DNA from: Nocardiaceae bacterium
GTDB lineage: Bacteria; Actinomycetota; Actinomycetes; Mycobacteriales; Mycobacteriaceae
DNA length: 32,744 nucleotides
Reading direction: 5' to 3'
Assembly: GCA_021372355.1 (NCBI GenBank)
Contig: JAJFUQ010000081.1
Span: 1 to 32,744, forward strand
Below, piece by piece: positions 15,769 to 23,765 of the stretch. Under the pieces are notes generated by a model, which saw only the letters and a list, made by a program, of their open reading frames with translations, had not been told where the DNA came from and made no database searches. The stretch's first letter is position 1, and each line of letters starts with the position of its first letter. Position numbers and translations under genes: made by a program.

Positions 15769-16245
15769 TCATGGCGTAGCGGAATGGCCGGGGACGCCGC
15801 GGGATCTGCGGCGTTCCTTCATTTCCGCTTCGAAGAGGTGCCTACGACCGTCGAGTAACTGCTCACGAACATTGCGTTCAATAGTCCGGAAGAGCTCGTA
15901 ATAACCGTCGTCGTACTCCTCGACGATTTGAAATGTCCACCGGCCCGACAGCACATTTCGGCCGATCAACTCGTGCGATATGCGATCAGCGATGTCCCGA
16001 TGGCCCGCATCGCGGAACATTTCGACAACGTCGTCCAATGCCATGTCGGCATGGCCGGTCAGCTGATGAAAGGCGTACAGATGCCCGCGTGCCTGTTCGA
16101 TCGTTTCCAGCGCTTCGGACAGCTTGCCAGCGGCGGCCACCGTAGCGTCGTCCACACCCTCGGGTCGTCGATGTTCCGGGGCTGGACGATCGGAATCATC
16201 CCCGTGGGCGGAATGATCTGCCCCGGCTGAGTCAGTGTGCGCCAT
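15769..16245 (-). CDS. Conserved-looking protein of unknown function, 158 residues
   Basis: A soluble protein from ATG 16245. Residues 1-35 are a His/Asp/Ser-rich, probably disordered head (MAHTDSAGADHSAHGDDSDR). Residues 40-145 are a helical domain (LSEALETIEQARGHLYAFHQ, LDDVVEMFRDAGHRDIADRI, WTFQIVEEYDDGYYELFRTI) without cysteines or a membrane segment. I do not recognise the family. It follows the one-TM peptide gene by 32 bases on the same strand, so it likely belongs to that operon, and it converges with the catalase-like gene (6 bases between stops). Confidence 0.72.
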   Translation of the reverse strand: MAHTDSAGADHSAHGDDSDRPAPEHRRPEGVDDATVAAAGKLSEALETIEQARGHLYAFHQLTGHADMALDDVVEMFRDAGHRDIADRISHELIGRNVLSGRWTFQIVEEYDDGYYELFRTIERNVREQLLDGRRHLFEAEMKERRRSRGVPGHSATP

Positions 16246-16277
16246 GGTGTCCGAGTACCCGCTTCAGAACCTCACCA

Positions 16278-16448
16278 TCACGCTCGGTCCAGCAACTCCG
16301 CCAGTTCTCGATCGAACTCCGCTTGTGCGTCACGGAAGTCGCGTGCGTTCGACACGCACCTCGAGATCAACGTCGCGGCGACGACAAGACCGTTCAGGAC
16401 GAGCGCAGTCGACAGAGCAGCGAAAAGAACAAACAGAAACTCCGGCAT
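16278..16448 (-). CDS. Small single-pass membrane protein, 56 residues
   Basis: ATG 16448 lies a few bases after a GTGAGGAC ribosome-like site and the frame ends at TGA 16278-16280. The peptide begins MPEFLFVLFAALSTALVLNG and continues as a hydrophobic helix to about residue 29, an evident transmembrane segment. A charged amphipathic helix follows (FRDAQAEFDRELAELLDRA) and should sit in the cytosol. Codon use is GC-rich and typical of coding DNA. It is placed between the Pro-rich peptide (33 bases upstream) and the 158-residue protein (32 bases downstream). Function unknown; it may be a small subunit or regulator of a membrane complex. Confidence 0.68.
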   Translation of the reverse strand: MPEFLFVLFAALSTALVLNGLVVAATLISRCVSNARDFRDAQAEFDRELAELLDRA

Positions 16449-16481
16449 GGCGGCGTCCTCACAGTCGGTGACCGCAGTGCC

Positions 16482-16661
16482 TCACGCGCGAATCTGAACG
16501 GGCGGTGTGGGATCCGGGTCGGGTGCGGACGGATTGACAGGATCTGGGCTCGGACCCGGAGGGACCGGCGCCGGCTTTGGGCGCGGGTCGGGAGACGGCG
16601 GATCCGTCGGCGGGGTAGTGGGGTGGGGAGAGTCGGGATTTGGGGTCGTGGGCTGAGTCAT
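16482..16661 (-). CDS. Proline-rich small peptide, 59 residues
   Basis: ATG 16661 has GGAG 6 bases upstream. The product is MTQPTTPNPDSPHPTTPPTD followed by further Pro/Asp/Ser/Lys repeats and ends PPVQIRA. About 40 percent of residues are proline, so it must be an extended, disordered chain. There is no signal peptide or membrane anchor. It is the first of three small minus-strand genes and its start is 118 bases from the divergent F420-dependent oxidoreductase start. Low complexity means that coding status rests mainly on the ribosome site and gene spacing. Confidence 0.5.
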   Translation of the reverse strand: MTQPTTPNPDSPHPTTPPTDPPSPDPRPKPAPVPPGPSPDPVNPSAPDPDPTPPVQIRA

Positions 16662-16779
16662 CTGGATCTCCGTCGGTTTCGATAGACGTCGAGTACCCAG
16701 GGGTGAGGGCGCGGAACACGGCCAGAAGCGAACGAGCTCGAGAACCGTTTTGGATCGCCGGACGAAGGTATCCGGACGT

Positions 16780-17736
16780 ATGACCACTTTCGGCTACTTC
16801 CTTTCCAGCGAACAGTTCACCCCGCGCGAGCTCGTTGAACAGGCCAAGCGCGCGGAGGCGGCGGGTTTCGACAAGCTCTGGATTTCCGATCACTTCCACC
16901 CGTGGACCGACGAGCAGGGCCAAGCACCGTTCGTCTGGGGCGTGATCGGTGCGATTTCAGAGGCGACCTCGCTGCCGGTCACGACCGCCGTCACGTGTCC
17001 GACAGTCCGGATTCACCCAGCGATCATCGCGCACGCCGCCGCAACCGCTGCGGTGCAACTCGACGGCAAGTTCGTACTGGGGGTCGGTTCTGGCGAAGCC
17101 CTGAACGAGCACGTGTTGGGTGACCGATGGCCGTCCGTCGGCGTTCGGCAGGAAATGCTCGAAGAGGCGATCGAAGTGATTCGGCTGTTGTTGCGCGGCG
17201 AGGAAGTCAGCCACGAGGGAAGGCACTACGAGGTGCAGGAAGCGCGCATCTATACCCGCCCCCAGGAGCCCTTTCCCATTTACGTTTCGGGGTTCGGGCC
17301 GCAGTCCGCGCAGCTCGCGGGCCGAGTCGGCGACGGCTTCATCACGATGATGCCCGACGCCGATCTGATCAACGAGTTCCACAAGTCCGGCGGGGCGGGC
17401 AAACCCGTGCAGGCCGGCACGAAGGTCAGCTGGGACCGCGACGCTGACAAGGCCCTCGACCACGCGCACAAACTCTGGGCCAACGAGCAACTACCCGGCC
17501 AGCTCTTGCAGACAATCCCGCGTCCCCGGGACTTCGCCGACGCGGCGAGTTTCGTACCCAAGGAAGCGGTGGCATCCGCCGTGACGTGCGGCGACGACCC
17601 CGAAAAGCACGCCAGCCAATTGCGAGCGTTCGTCGAGGCCGGAGCCGACGAGTTCTACGTTCAGCAAATCGGCGCGGACATGGAGGGCTTCTTCACCGCA
17701 TACGAAAAGCAGGTACTGCCGCTACTGCGGACCTGA
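16780..17736 (+). CDS. F420-dependent oxidoreductase, luciferase-like (TIGR03557/G6PDH-like)
   Basis: A 318-residue protein from ATG 16780, behind GAAGG. It has the luciferase-like TIM-barrel pattern: FGYFLSSEQFTPRELVEQAK, the DKLWISDHFHPW motif that is diagnostic for the F420 G6PDH-like branch, VTTAVTCPTVRIHPAIIAHA, and FVLGVGSGEALNEHVLG. The C-terminal AGADEFYVQQIGADMEGFF is also typical. Such enzymes reduce or oxidise substrates with the deazaflavin F420; F420 biosynthesis is restricted to actinobacteria, methanogens and a few others. The true substrate need not be glucose 6-phosphate. It is 110 bases ahead of the GT2 gene and could be read into that cluster. Confidence 0.92.
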   Translation: MTTFGYFLSSEQFTPRELVEQAKRAEAAGFDKLWISDHFHPWTDEQGQAPFVWGVIGAISEATSLPVTTAVTCPTVRIHPAIIAHAAATAAVQLDGKFVLGVGSGEALNEHVLGDRWPSVGVRQEMLEEAIEVIRLLLRGEEVSHEGRHYEVQEARIYTRPQEPFPIYVSGFGPQSAQLAGRVGDGFITMMPDADLINEFHKSGGAGKPVQAGTKVSWDRDADKALDHAHKLWANEQLPGQLLQTIPRPRDFADAASFVPKEAVASAVTCGDDPEKHASQLRAFVEAGADEFYVQQIGADMEGFFTAYEKQVLPLLRT

Positions 17737-17846
17737 CCTCATGAAATCTGTTGATAACGGCTGATTTCTGCGCGCCGTGCTGGGTACTTCACGAATGTCG
17801 ACCGGGGCGGAGAGCGCGCCCGAACGGCACGGACCGGGAGGTGCTC

Positions 17847-18539
17847 ATGAGTCGCTCGCCAGCAAGAATCGTGGTTGTCGTCCCCGCCCACAATGAGGCA
17901 CGACGGCTGCCTCAATGCTTGGAGTCCATTCAGCGTGCGCGTCGGCAGGTGCCCGTTCCGGTGACGGTCGTCGTCGTGCTCGACAACTGTGCCGATGGCA
18001 CCACTTTTCTCCCCGGGGCGGTCGACCTGGTCGTGTCGGTGCGCGCGGGCTGCGTCGGCGAAGCGCGGGCTGCGGGATTCGACGCCGCCGACATCGAAGA
18101 CGCATGGCTCGTCTGCACGGACGCCGACTGCATCGTCGCCGAAGACTGGCTCGCAAGGCATTACGCGCACGCGGTCGGTGGCGCACGCGTCGTTTGCGGG
18201 ACGGTCGAGGTCAACGACTGGAGCGACCTCGGTGCGACAGCGCGCGCCCGCTTCGAGGCGCGCTATCGGTCCCAGCCAGGGCATGGCCACGTGCACGGCG
18301 CGAATATGGGATTCCGCTCCGCGGACTACTCAGCAGTGGGTGGATTTGCACCGATCGACTCGGGTGAAGACGTCGACCTCGTCGGTCGGTTCCAGGATTC
18401 CGGCGTGCCGATCGTGTGGGCGGCCGACCTGCCGGTGACCACGTCGGCCCGGACGACAGGCCGGGCTCCGGACGGGTTCGCCAGCCATCTTCGGCAATTG
18501 GGCGACGCGCGCGGCCTCGAGTCGGCGGAGGCGACGTGA
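17847..18539 (+). CDS. Family 2 glycosyltransferase
   Basis: A 230-residue GT2 enzyme from ATG 17847 with GGGAGG upstream. The GT-A signature is clear: IVVVVPAHNEARRLPQCLES at residues 8-27, NCADGTTF, the DxD-type TDADCIVAEDWL and the acceptor-side GANMGFRSADYSAVGGF with GEDVDLVGRF. There are no membrane helices, so it is soluble or peripheral. It is the first of four genes with GTGA, GTGA and ATGA overlaps (17847-20813), so it should be made stoichiometrically with the flavoprotein, deacetylase and methyltransferase that follow. It probably adds a sugar to a small acceptor. Confidence 0.92.
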   Translation: MSRSPARIVVVVPAHNEARRLPQCLESIQRARRQVPVPVTVVVVLDNCADGTTFLPGAVDLVVSVRAGCVGEARAAGFDAADIEDAWLVCTDADCIVAEDWLARHYAHAVGGARVVCGTVEVNDWSDLGATARARFEARYRSQPGHGHVHGANMGFRSADYSAVGGFAPIDSGEDVDLVGRFQDSGVPIVWAADLPVTTSARTTGRAPDGFASHLRQLGDARGLESAEAT

Positions 18540-19474
18540 GCACGATCGAGGACCGGCTGCGGCTGCTAGTCCGCGACGGCGCACTGAACCTACCGTTGCC
18601 CGGGTCGGGCCAGACGTGGAAGCGCTGGCAGGCTTTGATCGAACTGTCGCGTGATGACGTTGTGCTCGGCCGGCTGGCGGAAGCACACGCGGACGCCTTG
18701 GCGATCCTCGATGAACTCGGCGCACAGTCGCGCCCGGGCGTGTGGGGCGTCTGGGCCGCTGAGCCCCCGAAACCCGTCGTCGAGGCTTCGAAACGGGGTG
18801 ACGGCGTCGTCCTGAACGGCCGCAAACTCTGGTGTTCGGGTGCTCAGATGTGCGATCACGCGCTCGTTTCCGCGCGTTTCGGCGACGAGCGCGCGTTGTT
18901 CGCCGTCGATCTCTCCGCGCCGGGCGTGCGCGTGGTGCCGGACAGCTGGCACGCGATCGGGATGGCCGAAAGCGATTCGCGTGCAGTCGACTTCGAGGAT
19001 GTGCCCGCGGTTGCCGTCGGCGAGCCGGGCGACTACTTGTCACGTCCCGGGTTCTGGCACGGTGCGATTGGCGTCGCCGCCTGCTGGTTCGGGGGAGCCT
19101 GCGGCATCGCCGATCGGCTGCGCCGCGCCGTTCACGATGGGCGCGCCGACGAACACGCCGCCGCTCATCTCGGCGCGGTGGCGAGCGACCTCCACGCCGC
19201 CCGAACTGCGCTCTTCGAGGCGGCGCGCAGCATCGATGCGGATCCGACAGCGGACGGCCGACTGCGTGCCCTACGCGTCCGCGCGATCGTGGAGAACGCA
19301 GCGACCGTCACGATCGACCGAGTCGGGCGGGCGTTGGGTGCGGGACCTCTGTGTCAGGATGCCGACCACGCACGCCGAGTCTCCGATCTCACCGTCTACC
19401 TGCGCCAGAGTCATGCTGAGCGGGATCTCGCTGTGCTGGGTCGTGATGTCGCGGAGTCGAGCGCGCCGTGGTGA
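18536..19474 (+). CDS. Short acyl-CoA dehydrogenase-like flavoprotein
   Basis: GTG 18536 overlaps the GT2 stop (GTGA 18536-18539); the product is 312 residues, against about 380 for ordinary acyl-CoA dehydrogenases. The beta-domain flavin region is recognisable (VVLNGRKLWCSGAQMCDHAL, FAVDLSAPGVRVV, AIGMAESDSRAVDFEDVPA) and helical bundles follow. The C-terminal region reads VYLRQSHAERDLAVLGR instead of the YEGT motif with the catalytic Glu, as in flavin monooxygenase-like ACAD relatives. It may oxidise or desaturate a non-CoA substrate. The N-terminal helical domain is shortened. Coupled to PIG-L by another GTGA overlap (19471-19474). Confidence 0.82.
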   Translation: MSTIEDRLRLLVRDGALNLPLPGSGQTWKRWQALIELSRDDVVLGRLAEAHADALAILDELGAQSRPGVWGVWAAEPPKPVVEASKRGDGVVLNGRKLWCSGAQMCDHALVSARFGDERALFAVDLSAPGVRVVPDSWHAIGMAESDSRAVDFEDVPAVAVGEPGDYLSRPGFWHGAIGVAACWFGGACGIADRLRRAVHDGRADEHAAAHLGAVASDLHAARTALFEAARSIDADPTADGRLRALRVRAIVENAATVTIDRVGRALGAGPLCQDADHARRVSDLTVYLRQSHAERDLAVLGRDVAESSAPW

Positions 19475-20208
19475 ATGCCCCGCTTGACGAAACCCCACCG
19501 ACCGCGCCGGGAACGGCAGAGGCTGACTGGCAGCAGTGGGGGATGAACCTTCCGGCGTTCTCATTGGACGGGTGCCGACGAATTGTGGTGGTTACACCGC
19601 ATCCGGATGACGAGATTCTGGGAATCGGCGGTCTCTTGAGCACCGGCGCGAGTTCCGGAATCGCCGTCGACGTCGTATCCGTGACCGACGGCGAGGCCGC
19701 CCGGATGCCGTGGCGGAACGAATCTCCGACGGAGCTTGCCGCGGTCCGAAGGGCGGAAGTTGCGCGCGCTCTCGTCACGGTCGGGGTCGGTATTCCCCCG
19801 GTGCGTCTTCGGAGACCCGACGGCCGAGTCGCCGATTTCGAACGGGAACTCGCCCGAGAGTTGGTACCTCACCTGTCCACCCCCGACACCTGGTGCTTCA
19901 CCACGTGGCGGCACGATGGGCATCCCGACCACGAGGCGACGAGTCGGGCCTGCGCGTCTGCGTGCGAGGAAACCGGGGCGCGACTGGTCGAGTTCCCCGT
20001 GTGGATGTGGCATTGGGCGACGCCCGGACATCCACGCGTTCCGTGGGACCGGGCCCGGACGTTTCCGCTGGGAACACTGCACCTGCACGCCAAGCGAGAG
20101 GCCGTGGCGTGCTTCGCGAGCCAGCTCTCCGGACCGCCGGGCGAAGAGATCGTTCCGCCGCATGTTCTCGCTCATCTGGTGCGGAACACCGAAACGGTTT
20201 TCGTATGA
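19471..20208 (+). CDS. PIG-L family N-acetylglucosamine deacetylase-like protein
   Basis: GTG 19471 overlaps the previous stop; GTG 19468 would add one residue. The product is 245 residues. Zinc-binding residues are visible in HPDDE (44-48, in VVTPHPDDEILGIGG) and HPDH (151-154, in WRHDGHPDHEATSRA), with further conserved acid VSVTDGEA. In this family (MshB, Mca, PIG-L) the enzyme removes an acetyl group from GlcNAc-containing lipids or thiols. Next to a glycosyltransferase this suggests deacetylation of a freshly added N-acetyl sugar. The coordination His of the third position is probably in the C-terminal part (LHLHAKREAV). Cytosolic. Confidence 0.9.
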   Translation: MNAPLDETPPTAPGTAEADWQQWGMNLPAFSLDGCRRIVVVTPHPDDEILGIGGLLSTGASSGIAVDVVSVTDGEAARMPWRNESPTELAAVRRAEVARALVTVGVGIPPVRLRRPDGRVADFERELARELVPHLSTPDTWCFTTWRHDGHPDHEATSRACASACEETGARLVEFPVWMWHWATPGHPRVPWDRARTFPLGTLHLHAKREAVACFASQLSGPPGEEIVPPHVLAHLVRNTETVFV

Positions 20209-20813
20209 ACAACATGCCGAAGCGCTATTTCGAAGACCTCTATTCCACCTCGGCAGACCCCTGGGGATTCGAGACCCGGTGGTACGAGCGTCGCAAATAT
20301 GCGCTCACGCTGGCCTCTTTGCCGCGTGAACGGCACCGGCGCGCGCTGGAACCGGGATGTTCGATCGGGGTCCTGACCGCGATGCTGGCGACCCGCTGTG
20401 ACGAAGTGGTCGCGACCGATGTTGTCGAATCCGTATTGCAGACCACCCGAAGGCGTGCGACCGCTGGAAACGTCACGTGCCGCGTATGGGGACTCGGCGC
20501 GCCATGGGCTGACCTTGGGGATTTCGACCTCGTGGTCCTGAGTGAAGTGGGCTACTACCTCGATCGAGCGGCGCTACGAAAGGCCCTGAACGACATCGCG
20601 TCTCACCTCGACGACGGCGGAACTCTGCTGAGCGTGCACTGGCAGCACCGGGTCGCCGATTACCCGCTGACCGGTAGTGAGGTGCACGAAGAAGTGCTCG
20701 CCACAGCGGGTCTCGCGGTGGTCGGACGCTATCGGGATTCCGATGTCGACATCATCGTGCTCGAGAAGGGTGACGGTCCGTCCTCAGTTGCCGAGCGCGA
20801 GGGTCTGGTCTGA
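20205..20813 (+). CDS. Class I SAM-dependent methyltransferase (NodS-like)
   Basis: ATG 20205 overlaps the PIG-L stop as ATGA. The product is 202 residues. It starts with MPKRYFEDLYSTSADPWGFE, the entry segment of NodS-like methyltransferases, then motif I LEPGCSIGVLTAMLA, the acidic VVATDVVESVL and motif post-II DFDLVVLSEVGYYL. NodS-type enzymes N-methylate the deacetylated amino group of chitin-like sugars, which matches the PIG-L enzyme directly upstream: deacetylation frees an amine and methylation caps it. In some genomes PIG-L and this methyltransferase occur as one fused protein, which supports a joint role. Last gene of the cluster. Confidence 0.9.
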   Translation: MNNMPKRYFEDLYSTSADPWGFETRWYERRKYALTLASLPRERHRRALEPGCSIGVLTAMLATRCDEVVATDVVESVLQTTRRRATAGNVTCRVWGLGAPWADLGDFDLVVLSEVGYYLDRAALRKALNDIASHLDDGGTLLSVHWQHRVADYPLTGSEVHEEVLATAGLAVVGRYRDSDVDIIVLEKGDGPSSVAEREGLV

Positions 20814-20848
20814 CTCGGCGTCGAAGCCTCTAGCTAGCGCCCTCTCGG

Positions 20849-21856
20849 TCAGGTTGCGCTCGCCGCGATGACCTTCCGCAGAAGATCGATCAGAACGTCG
20901 GGCTGCTCGAGCGGGACCATGTGGCCGCTGTCGGCGACCACAACGAATTCGGACTCCGGTATCGCCTCTGCGACCGCGCGATTGAGCTCCACCGTGGTGG
21001 TGACGTCCTTCTCGCCGGCGACGACGGTCACCTGCGCACCGGACAACGCGGGCAACGCGTCGGCAGTGTCATACCCGGTGATGGCGGGGAGATAGTTCGC
21101 GAGTGCGTGCATCGAATTCGCCGAAACCATCGCAGCAAAGATGCGCCGGGTGTCGAGCGCAGCTGTCCGTGCATGGAACAAGCGGCCGATCTCCAGATAC
21201 GGTGCGAGCCCCACCGCGCGCACGATCTCGGGACGAAGCCCGAGCAGCCGCAGAAGGCCCGGTGCCACCTTGGTCACCTGGCGGACCAGACCTGATGGCA
21301 ACCCCAGTGTGAGGTCGCGACCGCGCACCGCGGTGGCGATGAGGACCGCGGACACGACGCGAGGCCCGAACAACTCCGGATGGAGTCCGGCCAGCGCCTG
21401 GATGACCATGGCTCCCATGCTGTGTCCGACCAAGATCACCGATCCGGACGGAGCGCAGTCCTCGATCACACGATGAAGGTCTTCGGCCAGTAGATCCATC
21501 GTCGCGGGCTCTACCGCAGCCGACTCCGACATGCCGAATCCGCGCTGGTCGTAGAACACCCGTTGAACGGATGAGTCCGCGATCGGCCCGCGTTGCTCGC
21601 GCCAACTGGTCAGATTCAGCGTGTAACCGTGGCAGAAGATCACCGTCACCGAGCTTGGGGACGATCCGTCGATCTCCGCGTGCAACGTTGCGCCGTCTCC
21701 GAGGGTCACGTGATGTACGCGACCGCCCCGTCCGGTCCGCCGGATTTCCTCCAGTTCGGAGTGGCTACCGCCCCGCAGGCGATCCCGGATGCTCGCGGCG
21801 GCCGCCGCCGGCCACGCCGTCACCCGACGTCGTCCCTGAGCTGACTCTGCACACAT
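20849..21856 (-). CDS. Alpha/beta hydrolase (Ser nucleophile)
   Basis: A 335-residue protein from ATG 21856. The catalytic Ser146 is in VILVGHSMGAMVIQALAG, an oxyanion HGY motif is at residues 76-78 (FCHGYTLN), an acid GEKDVTTT is later and the catalytic His is in ADSGHMVPLEQP. The first 30 residues are Ala/Arg-rich and atypical, so a later start is possible. The family covers esterases and peroxidase-type hydrolases; the substrate is not visible. It stands convergent to the GT2-PIG-L-methyltransferase cluster (35 bases between stops) and is followed upstream by the VOC gene on the same strand. Confidence 0.87.
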   Translation of the reverse strand: MCAESAQGRRRVTAWPAAAAASIRDRLRGGSHSELEEIRRTGRGGRVHHVTLGDGATLHAEIDGSSPSSVTVIFCHGYTLNLTSWREQRGPIADSSVQRVFYDQRGFGMSESAAVEPATMDLLAEDLHRVIEDCAPSGSVILVGHSMGAMVIQALAGLHPELFGPRVVSAVLIATAVRGRDLTLGLPSGLVRQVTKVAPGLLRLLGLRPEIVRAVGLAPYLEIGRLFHARTAALDTRRIFAAMVSANSMHALANYLPAITGYDTADALPALSGAQVTVVAGEKDVTTTVELNRAVAEAIPESEFVVVADSGHMVPLEQPDVLIDLLRKVIAASAT

Positions 21857-21951
21857 CCCGCCACACGCCTTTGCATCGGATCGGCAATGATCGATTGCTT
21901 AGTGCATACCCCGCAGGTCGAACCATAGACGTGCGGTGGCAATCGACGCGC

Positions 21952-22389
21952 TCAGCTCCGCTTCAATTCCTCGGCGAGCATCACGATGATTCCGCTGGGA
22001 CCGCGGACGTACGTCAGCTTGTACACGTCTTCGTACGTCGCCACACCGCGCAGCGGGTGACAACCGTGCTTCGCAGCGATCGCGAGCGCCGCCTCCAGGT
22101 TGTCGACCGAAAATGCCACGCGGTGCATTCCGATTTCATTCGGTCGGGTGGGCTCGGTTTCGATCGCGTCCGGATGGATGTACTCGAAGAGTTCGAGGCG
22201 GCCACTGCCGTCCGGCGTCTGGAGCATGGCGATCTTGGCGTGATTTCCGTCCAAGCCAACCGCGGTGTCGGTCCATTCGCCACTCACGGTCGCACGGCCG
22301 AGAACAGACAATCCGAGGTCGGTGAAGAATGCGATTGTCGCTTCGAGGTCGCGGACGGCAATACCGACATTCTCGAGTTTGATGGCCAT
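21952..22389 (-). CDS. VOC family protein (glyoxalase/dioxygenase superfamily)
   Basis: A 145-residue single-chain VOC protein from ATG 22389. Two beta-alpha-beta-beta-beta modules are visible: KLENVGIAVRDLEATIAFFT and GSGRLELFEYIHPD in the first, then MHRVAFSVDNLEAALAIAAK and LTYVRGPSGIIVMLAEEL in the second. Possible metal ligands are the first Glu in LELFEY, His in GMHRVAF and Glu in MLAEEL. Members include glyoxalase I, methylmalonyl-CoA epimerase and antibiotic resistance proteins; function here is not assignable. It lies downstream of the FAD monooxygenase gene, separated by a strong hairpin. Confidence 0.87.
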   Translation of the reverse strand: MAIKLENVGIAVRDLEATIAFFTDLGLSVLGRATVSGEWTDTAVGLDGNHAKIAMLQTPDGSGRLELFEYIHPDAIETEPTRPNEIGMHRVAFSVDNLEAALAIAAKHGCHPLRGVATYEDVYKLTYVRGPSGIIVMLAEELKRS

Positions 22390-22423
22390 GATTGGACCCT
22401 AGCCGGAGTCAGTGAACGCTGGC

Positions 22424-22453
22424 GTTCTCGCCGCGTGTGGTGCCGGCGAGAAC
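22424..22453 (-). terminator. 10-bp perfect hairpin after the FAD monooxygenase gene
   Basis: GTTCTCGCCG (22424-22433) pairs with CGGCGAGAAC (22444-22453) around a 10-base loop. It starts at the monooxygenase stop codon (22453-22455) and ends before the VOC start at 22389. No T-run follows on the minus strand, so it may be a weak terminator or an mRNA 3' stabiliser. Confidence 0.5.
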
Positions 22454-23613
22454 TAAGCGCGTTTGCCGAGGTAGTCGGGGAGTTCGATGCCGTTGAGCGC
22501 GCGATCGATGAGGTTCATGTCCCATTCCTCGGGCGCGGTCCCCGGCTCAGCGTTGCGGAAGCGTACGTTGAGGCGGCCGATTTCCTGGTTGGCCTCGACG
22601 AACGGCCGCATCCGCGCCTCGTACCGCGCAAAGCCGACCGTCGGATCCCAGTCAGCCGCCGCAAGCTCACCGGCCAACACGTAGGCGCCGACCAACGCGA
22701 GCCCCGTACCTTGTCCGGAGAATGGCGACGAGCAGAACGCAGCATCGCCGAGAAGCCCGACACGACCGGACGACCACCGCTCCATCACCACTTGAGCGAC
22801 CTGATCGAGGTAAAGGTCCGGAGCGTCCTCCAAGTGATCGAGGATGCGCGGAGTCAGCCAGCCGAAACCGTCCATCCGCGCTCGCAGCAGACGCTTCAAC
22901 GCGTCGGCATCCCGGTAGTCGACGTCGACATCACCAGCGGGAAAAGAAAGCATGGCGATGGCCCGTGATGCGTCCGGCACTGGTCGTAAGCCCGCGGTTC
23001 GTCCAGATTCGGAATACTCGACCGCCCAACCGTCGAGCCCGAATTCATTGGGCACCGTGTAGAAGGAGAGCACGTGGCCGAGGTGGCGGACGTACTGCTC
23101 GCGCGGCCCGAACACCATTGCCCGCAACGAGGAGTGCAAACCGTCCGCGCCGATGACGAAGTCAAACCGGCGTGCGAGCCCACTGTCGAAAGTGACGTCA
23201 ACTCCGTCCAAGTCGTGCGTCAGCGAAGTTATCCGATCGCCGAAGATGTATTCGACGTCGTCCCGGGTTGCGTCGTAGAGCACCTGAGAGAGATCGCCCC
23301 GCAGGATCTCGATCTCCGCGATGTACCCGTCACCATCGCCGTCGTCAGCGCGCACAGTGTCGAGTACGTTGCCATCCGCATCGACGGTGTGCGCACCCAG
23401 GGTGTACGTGCACGCTGCGCGGACCGCCGCGTCGAGGCCTATGCGTCGGATGACGTCCTTGGCGATCCCTCGCGCATCAACAGCCTGGCCACCGGGACGA
23501 AGTGCGTCTGCGCGTTCAACGACGGTGATTTCCGCTCCGAACCGGTGAAGCCAGTGGGCCACCGCAGGGCCAGCGACGCTTGCTCCCGCCACTAATACTC
23601 GTATGTCGTTCAT
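22453..23613 (-). CDS. FAD-dependent aromatic-type monooxygenase
   Basis: A 386-residue group A flavoprotein monooxygenase from ATG 23613, after AAAGGGG. Motifs are the FAD-binding VLVAGASVAGPAVAHWLHRF at residues 6-25, the DG motif in FVIGADGLHSSLRAM and the GD motif in VGLLGDAAFCSSPFSGQGTG. Relatives hydroxylate phenols, polyketides or antibiotics such as tetracycline (TetX/PgaE-type). No membrane segment. The substrate is unknown; its neighbour VOC protein and the FadE-like gene hint at a small catabolic or detoxification group, but a strong hairpin separates it from fadE. Confidence 0.92.
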   Translation of the reverse strand: MNDIRVLVAGASVAGPAVAHWLHRFGAEITVVERADALRPGGQAVDARGIAKDVIRRIGLDAAVRAACTYTLGAHTVDADGNVLDTVRADDGDGDGYIAEIEILRGDLSQVLYDATRDDVEYIFGDRITSLTHDLDGVDVTFDSGLARRFDFVIGADGLHSSLRAMVFGPREQYVRHLGHVLSFYTVPNEFGLDGWAVEYSESGRTAGLRPVPDASRAIAMLSFPAGDVDVDYRDADALKRLLRARMDGFGWLTPRILDHLEDAPDLYLDQVAQVVMERWSSGRVGLLGDAAFCSSPFSGQGTGLALVGAYVLAGELAAADWDPTVGFARYEARMRPFVEANQEIGRLNVRFRNAEPGTAPEEWDMNLIDRALNGIELPDYLGKRA

Positions 23614-23715
23614 GTGTGCCCCTTTGGTTGCTCTTGATGGTCGGTCATCAGATCAACGAACGGGGGGACGCAGTTGCGACAGTCGACATCGAAAATTCTT
23701 GTAGCGACTGACTTC

Positions 23716-23759
23716 CGATCGCCGGCCCGTCTCTGCTTCCAAGGACGGACCGGCGATCG
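23716..23759 (-). terminator. 16-bp inverted repeat downstream of the FadE-like gene
   Basis: Left arm 23716-23731 (CGATCGCCGGCCCGTC) and right arm 23744-23759 (GACGGACCGGCGATCG) pair with one mismatch around a 12-base loop. It lies just after the fadE-like stop (23766) on the minus strand and in front of the monooxygenase (start 23613). No long T-run follows, but an AT-richer stretch is at 23695-23705. Likely terminator of the fadE transcript. Confidence 0.65.
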
Positions 23760-23765
23760 ACGAGA

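Noticed and set aside
21571..22968. 465-codon plus-strand frame over the VOC and monooxygenase genes
   Set aside because: It is antisense to two well-supported genes and has no domain pattern.
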